A stretch of 64,000 nucleotides of DNA from Lingula anatina (Eukaryota > Brachiopoda > Lingulata > Lingulida > Lingulidae). Positions 52,801 to 64,000 of the stretch are shown here, piece after piece. The position numbers were made by a program, and so were the translations under genes. Numbering within the stretch: position 1 is the stretch's first letter; every line of letters begins with the position of its first letter. The notes beneath the pieces are model-generated. The model made no database searches, was not told the DNA's origin, and saw only the letters and a program-made list of their open reading frames with translations. Location: contig NW_019775836.1 of assembly GCF_001039355.2 (NCBI RefSeq), forward strand, positions 62,001-126,000, given 5' to 3'.

Positions 52801-54090
52801 CATCTTTATCCTGGCTCCAGTTTCTTTCTGAAGCTGTGCAATGGTTTCTCCCCCCTTGCCAATGATGGCACCAGCTGCAATACTTGGAACAAGCACCTTA
52901 AGTTGGACATTGTCAGCTGAAAAAGATAACAATCTTGAAACATAATTCAACACTTTTTTTTTATCCTGTGATTGAAGATTTGACTTACAGAAGTGAGCAA
53001 AACGTACCTTTTATCAATTTATAGCTTTTATAGTTTATAGACTTGTAGATAACTCTTTTGAAAGGAATTAGTCTAGCTTATGTACTAATCTTAAGTTGTG
53101 CTACTGTAGGTTCTAACAGTAATAAGATTGTGAACACCATGCTAGTTTTCAAGTGTCCATAATAATGTGAGACTTTTGACAAGTGCCCCATATCAATGTC
53201 TGAAAACATTGTATTTCCCACACCAAAAGTATCCAACCTTTAATACTATTTATATCTTACTGCCCCCCCCCCCCCCCAAACACCATCCCAATCCAAGTCA
53301 ATACTTCCAAAAACTTAAATAATCCAGGTTTTCACACTTGTTAAAAACTCTCTGTACACCTTGGAAAATGGACATATATGCAGTATGTCCAACAACCTTA
53401 TATATATATATGTATTTAAGTGTTTGATGTTTTCTAGATTAAGTTTACGTAGTGATCAATGTATGTGCTATACAAATAAATTGTATAAGTTTTAGAATTC
53501 ACTTACCGATTTTTGTTTACACTTAATGAACTCAGCTCCCATTATTTTTGAATAAGCTCAAATTTTCTTGCAAAAACACCCAAAAATTCAAATATTTGAC
53601 TTTAAAAATAATTTTGACATAACAGAGACACTGATCAAAGTGGCGAGATAACCGAGTTTGAAAAACATTGAAAATAAGACTTGCTATTTTGGGGGAGGGA
53701 GGGGTGCACACTGTCTTAGTACCGACAAACGTCACGTCTCTCTTAGTCACACAATAACTATTTTAAGTACTAAAATTTAAAACAGCGTCTATTGATGCAC
53801 GCCGCAAACTCTAACGTTCCAGAAGCACCGCAAATATGTTTCATGTTTATGTTCAATGTTACAGAGGACGCGTAGCAGACCACGCTGTGTCGAGTGTGAA
53901 ACTCGGCATGGGGAGCAACACGTTTCTGGGCCGCAAGCATTCAGCGTCTGAACAAGGGGATATATCTTTGTAAGGGGTCTCGAGACTAACCTGCACCCTG
54001 GTTTGACCTTTTGGAATTACCACTGTCCATTTCCCCGTCCAGGGGCCGTTTTCTCGAATCCGATGTAGGATCTACATCAGAGTTCATCAT
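49889..54090 (-). CDS. NOVA1: Nova-family RNA-binding protein with three KH domains
   Basis: Exons are 54090-53991, 52916-52776, 52477-52326, 51609-51456 and 51081-49889, joining in frame to 579 residues. Nova proteins bind YCAY clusters in pre-mRNA and steer alternative splicing, mainly in neurons. The N-terminus has the family NLS-like [21 protein letters not shown]1 (about 36-103) has [20 protein letters not shown] and DFYPGTCERV. KH2 (about 132-205) has [14 protein letters not shown]. The block [20 protein letters not shown] then SNPTGSPFA is diagnostic for Nova. A long Gly/Asn/Ala-rich linker (about 230-490) leads to KH3 (about 499-570), whose GxxG loop reads GPGG instead of GKGG. I chose the MMNSD start; the frame is open 30 codons further upstream (ATG at 54180). 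Invertebrates generally have one Nova gene, so the symbol denotes the family, not a strict NOVA1/NOVA2 call. Confidence 0.95.
53263..53277. repeat. C run
   Basis: Fifteen C in a row in the first intron of the Nova gene, followed by AAAC. Confidence 0.9.
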
Positions 54091-56281
54091 GTCCGATACA
54101 AATCTCGAATGTTCTCGAGCAGATGCAGCGAGAATTTTCAAGGTCAAACCCACACGCCAAAGTGTAAACAGTGTAAGCAATAAATAAACGGAAAAGTTTA
54201 GGCATGACCTCTGTGAGCACGTCCACGAGTAATTTTCAATTATATATTTATATATTGCATAGACTTATATGTCTCAAAACTATATGCCTCAGAAGAAAAA
54301 AATAAACGTTTTATCTGTATCTTGACTGTCGACTTGATTCTTCTGCTTTCAAGTTTCGGCGTTTTTACTGATTTAATTTACACAAGGTCACATTTGAATG
54401 TGGAAAACAAAATATTAGAAAAAAATACGAAAGCTCAAATAAAAACAAGAATCAACTTTAAGTCTAAAATATTAATTCATCTAAGACTCTAAGTACAATT
54501 TTTGACGCTCCAAAATTACCTCCGCCCCCAACCTTGGAACCCGCAAAACGCGCGCGATCTGACATACCTATGTAGGCTACCCAGTAGGCCTACCTACTCT
54601 TTCTCTCATTTCCCATGTGTGCTAAGTGTTATATGTAAGAAAAAATTCAAATGGCTCCAACTGTCCAACCTCTACCTGAGTAATATTTCACTACTCTGCA
54701 TGTATATATAGGCACAGAAGCAGATTGAAAATAACCCCGTATTTTAATTAATATTAAAGAACGTAAATTGCATAAATTAAAACCTGTAATACAGGTCAGA
54801 TTTTTCCATAGCGAAGTACGATTGTGACAGAATGATGATCAAAAAATTGCAAAATTACCCGTTTTTAATTAATTAATTATTTAATTATTTTTTCTAGGCT
54901 AACCCTATCATACTTCTGATAGCCAACTTTGGCCCTATCTCAAGTTAAGTCACTTCAATTTAAAAATTAATATTAGGCCTAAAATGGGAGTGTGGGTCTT
55001 TTCATTAATATTGCGTCTCTTATTCCAGTTTTTTCTATTTTAAAATAGGGCCTACGGTACACATTCGGAAACAGCTAGGGCGAAGAAAAAAGGGGTTCTG
55101 GCTCAATGGTAGTGGATCTATAGGCCTATATCACGCACACATGTATCTTTATAGCTATGTAATATATATTTCATTTTGGAAAATTTAACATGCAGTTTTT
55201 GTGGATATGAAACATTTCTAACAATAGCCTATAGCAACTTAATTAAAAAATTACTAGATTTTTTTTGTTCTCACATAAAAAACATGAAGGGGCAAAATCT
55301 TAACATTCGTTACTGTCGCTCGCAGCTCAAGGTCACGTTCTCCAATCGATACAGTTTATTTTTACTAACATGGAAAATCTGTAGCTTATCATGAAACGGA
55401 TATGATGTTTAACGTCTCAGAATATGTCTAGAATGTTAAACAACTCGATAAATAGCTTGCGTCTGCGTGTCGCTGAGTTTTTAAAAATTGAAAAAAAAAA
55501 AAAAGCTTTCGTTACGTCTTTTGACGCAGGTCATCATTTTTAGTTGTTTGATGTTTTTGTAATATTTTAGCCATTAATAAAATCTTCAATTCAGTTACAT
55601 CCATGATTAGTAAGACGATATTGTGACAAGACACACTTAAATGTTTTAAAACTGCATTCTCTGGGAAAGTAATTTGCATAACCTTCGGTACCAGGCATTG
55701 TGAAAAAAACATACTATTGAGGCTATGTGTCAGTAAAACAAACGTGCACGTGCATCTGGTAATACCCCTACAGCATAGTTTAAATTTTTGCTGAAATTAA
55801 TAACTTGCAAATATTATCCACGAGGGTTGATATTTTCAAAACTTTCGTTACTAAATTAAAGCTTAAACCTTTGATACTTAACACGAACATTTCTAGCATG
55901 TTTTTTCAAATTGACCATGATTTACACAAAAAGCTAGATTTATCACTTTCTCCGAGAAGAGATTTAGAAAAAGTATAATTCGCGAATATATTTTTAACTT
56001 CATTTTTCACTTTTCTGTTGTTTTTTTTGACCGATATGTTAAGATTTAATGATAAACAACTGGTCATTCTACTTATCATGACGTTGAACATTTCAGTTAC
56101 ATTTACTTGACATTTGAATCCTCATGATAAATAAATATCCTAATATGACTTCAAAACACGCGCTTATGAACAGCCCGTACAGTGTCACAGGCGCACAAGA
56201 AACAAATCTTATAATGTGCATGTTGACTATGTTCAGCCGGCTAACCATTAAAAATAAGAAAAATAATAAAATGAAAAATAA

Positions 56282-56332
<51 letters not shown>

Positions 56333-56543
56333 CAACATAAGACAAAGAAATAATAAATGATAAAATTTAATAGAGTAAAATAAAATCAAATAGCGACGGG
56401 AAGGGGAAGTCCACTTAGACCTGTCCCTTTTCATACTGACGTCGTTTAATAAGTGGGGGACTGACCCCCCTCCCCGGCCCCCACGCCTACGTGTCAAGCG
56501 ATGTTCGTGCTAACATTGAACCCTAGAGGGCGGCACTAAAGAA
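54091..56543. other. Intergenic region between head-to-head Nova and PP1 beta genes
   Basis: Both promoters should lie here. The stretch is rich in TAGGCCTA-type words near 54570-55130 and has an (AAAT)n repeat at 56279-56332. A CTCF-like core (CCCTAGAGGGCGGC) lies at 56521-56534. No coding region is supported. Confidence 0.45.
56279..56332. repeat. (AAAT)n microsatellite
   Basis: About 54 bp of AAAT units upstream of the PP1 beta gene. Confidence 0.95.
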
Positions 56544-56557
56544 CACGTGTGACGTCA
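56544..56557 (+). promoter_or_regulatory. Fused E-box and CRE upstream of PP1 beta
   Basis: CACGTG (56544-56549) is followed at once by TGACGTCA (56550-56557), both perfect palindromes, 13 bp before the start codon. The start itself lies in CAAAATGGC, a YY1-like word. Together they suggest a TATA-less promoter with a very short 5' UTR, or elements inside the UTR. Confidence 0.5.
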
Positions 56558-56570
56558 GCTTCAGTTCAAA

Positions 56571-59965
<3,395 letters not shown>

Positions 59966-61900
59966 ACTTTGAACTCTGTTACCTTGAACATTTACACTAG
60001 CTGACTGCACAAACATTGTGCGGTGCCCAGAAATTATATTGATGGGCCATAGGATTGGGACAAGACTCCCGATCTATACATCTTCAGATCTTGACCTTTA
60101 TATCTATATGAATACATATACATATATATCATCTGATATATAGCCAGTCGTTTTTTATGCAAGACCACTGTGGCGTTGGAGAGGAATTTTTCATGTGTTA
60201 TTTGAAGTAGCAGGTAATGTGCTGCATTAATCTGTGGAATTGCTTGTACCACTTGGCATGGTGGTGTTATGTTTAGTGGATGGCGACCTTTTGCTCATTC
60301 TAGCATGGAAGAACTTTACAAAAGAAAATAAGGTGTTACATTTTTCTTTTACAAGTTGGTCTCTGAAATGGTTGTATTTTTTTTTTTTAGTTCATTAGTA
60401 TTGTCATAAAGATATGCTGGTGTACACCAGGTTAGGAGTAAGTGTGATGGTGATTGTCACAATTAATGTGGTATTTGTTAAAAGAGGAAAATGAAGTGTG
60501 TTAGATGTGACAGTGATCACAACCAAAATGTCACAATTTTTCAAGATGATATTGTTTTGTTGCATATTGTAAATTTTTTTATGATAACCATGACAACATT
60601 CTCACCACTTGGATTACACTTTTTTTTCCCGTTTTTGGACACTTTTGTTGTACAAATTGATATTCAGATCTTTCTAGCTTAAATAAGTTTCCAAGTTGTA
60701 CTTTAGATGATAATCCTAAAGCATACCTCTGGGTCTTTTAAAAGTAAAAAAAAAATTATGTCTTTGACAAAGAAATGAGAAGAGAATATTACTTCCTTGT
60801 ATTTTGTTATGCCCATTGTGCCGGGGCAGCTAGCCAGCACCTTCTCATATGCCAAAATATCTCCACAGTCATCCAGTTTAATGTTAATAATACAATTCAG
60901 TTGCTTCCTAGTTAAAAATTCTGTGATAAGGATGGCACATTAACTTTACCTGTTAATAGAAAACACATGCTTTTTGACATTTTTTTCATTTGTAGTATCA
61001 GCTTTTTATTGAAATGTTTATGAAGGCAAATGGGTTTCAGTTTCCTTAAATTCACGCCAATAAGTCACATAACATTTCCCCCTCCTTTCATTTCTCCTCC
61101 TCCCACCCCTTTTATGTTCATTTCAGCTCATCATTTGCAGTTAGCTATCATTTTCATCATGTAGATTTATAATAATTTATTTCTGTTTTGTAACAAACGT
61201 GTTCTTTTTAGTTGGATCAGTTAAATGTGTTAAAATAGTATGCATGCATTGTCACTCATATGTTGGACAGAGAAATAGAGATAATACTGTACACTGCATA
61301 GACATTATCTCTTAAATATCCTTTTGATATCATTGATTACAAAACTTAGCCATCAGTGCATGATTATTATATCCTGGAAAAACAAATAATCAGAATGAAG
61401 ATTAGAAGTAGACTGAATGCAGCTGATCTTCACTTGTGAATAATAGTGAACATGTCTTTTCTTTTTGTATATCAATAATTTTTCTTTTTGTAAAATATTA
61501 TATCCCACCCCACCACCAAGCTACTGTCCACCATTAGTGACAATATTGATACAGTATGAAGTGCTCATTAGTGTTAGATGGTCAGGCAGGAAAAGGTTAT
61601 TTACAATGGGTATCTTGATGGGTGTGGCAGTTTCCTATAAAAATGAAATTTAAATTTAGTAATCTGATTATAAGATATGTGAATATGTTACTAAAATGAT
61701 ACAATTGGTTAAAACAATGATGGAATCGAAGTATTCAGCTTGCTAGTTTTTGAACAAAAAATCTTAGCTTTTTGTGGTGAAACTGTTAAGAAAATGGGCA
61801 ACTTGAATCAGGCTTTTTGTCTTGTTTTGAGAGGTCAGTGTGATCAAGTTTGTTTCCTTTAAGTAAAACTGGGGAGAATGATATTCTCGTTTACTAATGG
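59966..61900 (+). other. 3' UTR of PP1 beta and downstream sequence
   Basis: No coding region is supported. The T- and AT-rich sequence is compatible with a long 3' UTR, as in other PP1 beta genes. I could not settle on one polyadenylation signal. Confidence 0.5.
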
Positions 61901-62794
61901 NNNNNNNNNNNNNNNNNNNNNNNNNNNNNNNNNNNNNNNNNNNNNNNNNNNNNNNNNNNNNNNNNNNNNNNNNNNNNNNNNNNNNNNNNNNNNNNNNNNN
62001 NNNNNNNNNNNNNNNNNNNNNNNNNNNNNNNNNNNNNNNNNNNNNNNNNNNNNNNNNNNNNNNNNNNNNNNNNNNNNNNNNNNNNNNNNNNNNNNNNNNN
62101 NNNNNNNNNNNNNNNNNNNNNNNNNNNNNNNNNNNNNNNNNNNNNNNNNNNNNNNNNNNNNNNNNNNNNNNNNNNNNNNNNNNNNNNNNNNNNNNNNNNN
62201 NNNNNNNNNNNNNNNNNNNNNNNNNNNNNNNNNNNNNNNNNNNNNNNNNNNNNNNNNNNNNNNNNNNNNNNNNNNNNNNNNNNNNNNNNNNNNNNNNNNN
62301 NNNNNNNNNNNNNNNNNNNNNNNNNNNNNNNNNNNNNNNNNNNNNNNNNNNNNNNNNNNNNNNNNNNNNNNNNNNNNNNNNNNNNNNNNNNNNNNNNNNN
62401 NNNNNNNNNNNNNNNNNNNNNNNNNNNNNNNNNNNNNNNNNNNNNNNNNNNNNNNNNNNNNNNNNNNNNNNNNNNNNNNNNNNNNNNNNNNNNNNNNNNN
62501 NNNNNNNNNNNNNNNNNNNNNNNNNNNNNNNNNNNNNNNNNNNNNNNNNNNNNNNNNNNNNNNNNNNNNNNNNNNNNNNNNNNNNNNNNNNNNNNNNNNN
62601 NNNNNNNNNNNNNNNNNNNNNNNNNNNNNNNNNNNNNNNNNNNNNNNNNNNNNNNNNNNNNNNNNNNNNNNNNNNNNNNNNNNNNNNNNNNNNNNNNNNN
62701 NNNNNNNNNNNNNNNNNNNNNNNNNNNNNNNNNNNNNNNNNNNNNNNNNNNNNNNNNNNNNNNNNNNNNNNNNNNNNNNNNNNNNNNNNNNNNN
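61901..62794. other. Assembly gap, 894 N
   Basis: Unsequenced. It separates PP1 beta from a second copy of its 3' half. Confidence 0.98.

Positions 62795-64000
<1,206 letters not shown>

Overview
This window is nuclear DNA from an animal, most probably a mollusc and quite possibly a bivalve. The evidence is AT-rich sequence, genes split by GT-AG introns, long 3' tails, many simple repeats, a BEL/Pao LTR retrotransposon, and a galectin with four carbohydrate-recognition domains, an architecture best known from bivalves. The species cannot be named from this sequence. All exon models were built by hand from open frame, splice sites and phase, without transcript data. Every main model closes in frame from ATG to stop.

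Layout, left to right. 1-6.3 kb has no secure gene, only a candidate pair of minus-strand exons and a 61-bp tandem repeat. 6.3-8.3 kb (minus) is a five-exon gene for a 242-residue protein I do not recognise. 10.3-19.6 kb (plus) is an interleukin-17-receptor-like membrane protein (839 aa, 12 coding exons, SEFIR domain). 23.1-27.8 kb (minus) is a retinol-dehydrogenase-like SDR enzyme (344 aa, 8 exons). 30.8-41.4 kb (minus) is a 576-aa four-domain galectin in 14 exons; one intron carries a young BEL/Pao element with 319-bp LTRs and a TTGGA target duplication, its interior partly hidden by a 445-N gap. 42.9-44.9 kb (plus) is a phytanoyl-CoA hydroxylase-interacting-protein-like gene (404 aa). 49.9-54.1 kb (minus) is a Nova-family triple-KH RNA-binding protein (579 aa). 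56.6-60.0 kb (plus) is protein phosphatase 1 catalytic subunit beta (327 aa, 7 exons). After an 894-N gap, the last 1.2 kb repeats the PP1 exon 5-7 region almost exactly, which looks more like a haplotype or assembly duplication than a second gene.

The genes are not an operon and their co-location implies no shared pathway. Two (IL-17 receptor, galectin) belong to families with immune roles; the others are housekeeping or neuronal-type genes. Nova and PP1 beta are head to head across 2.5 kb. The PP1 start is preceded by a fused E-box/CRE element and a CTCF-like core.

The most interesting items are the exon-triplet architecture of the galectin and the retrotransposon inside it, a gene-like unknown protein with a look-alike terminal-exon remnant about 22 kb away, a 37-bp perfect palindrome, substitutions at usually conserved SDR positions in the retinol-dehydrogenase-like protein, and several orphan coding-like exons. 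I found no clearly new multi-gene system.
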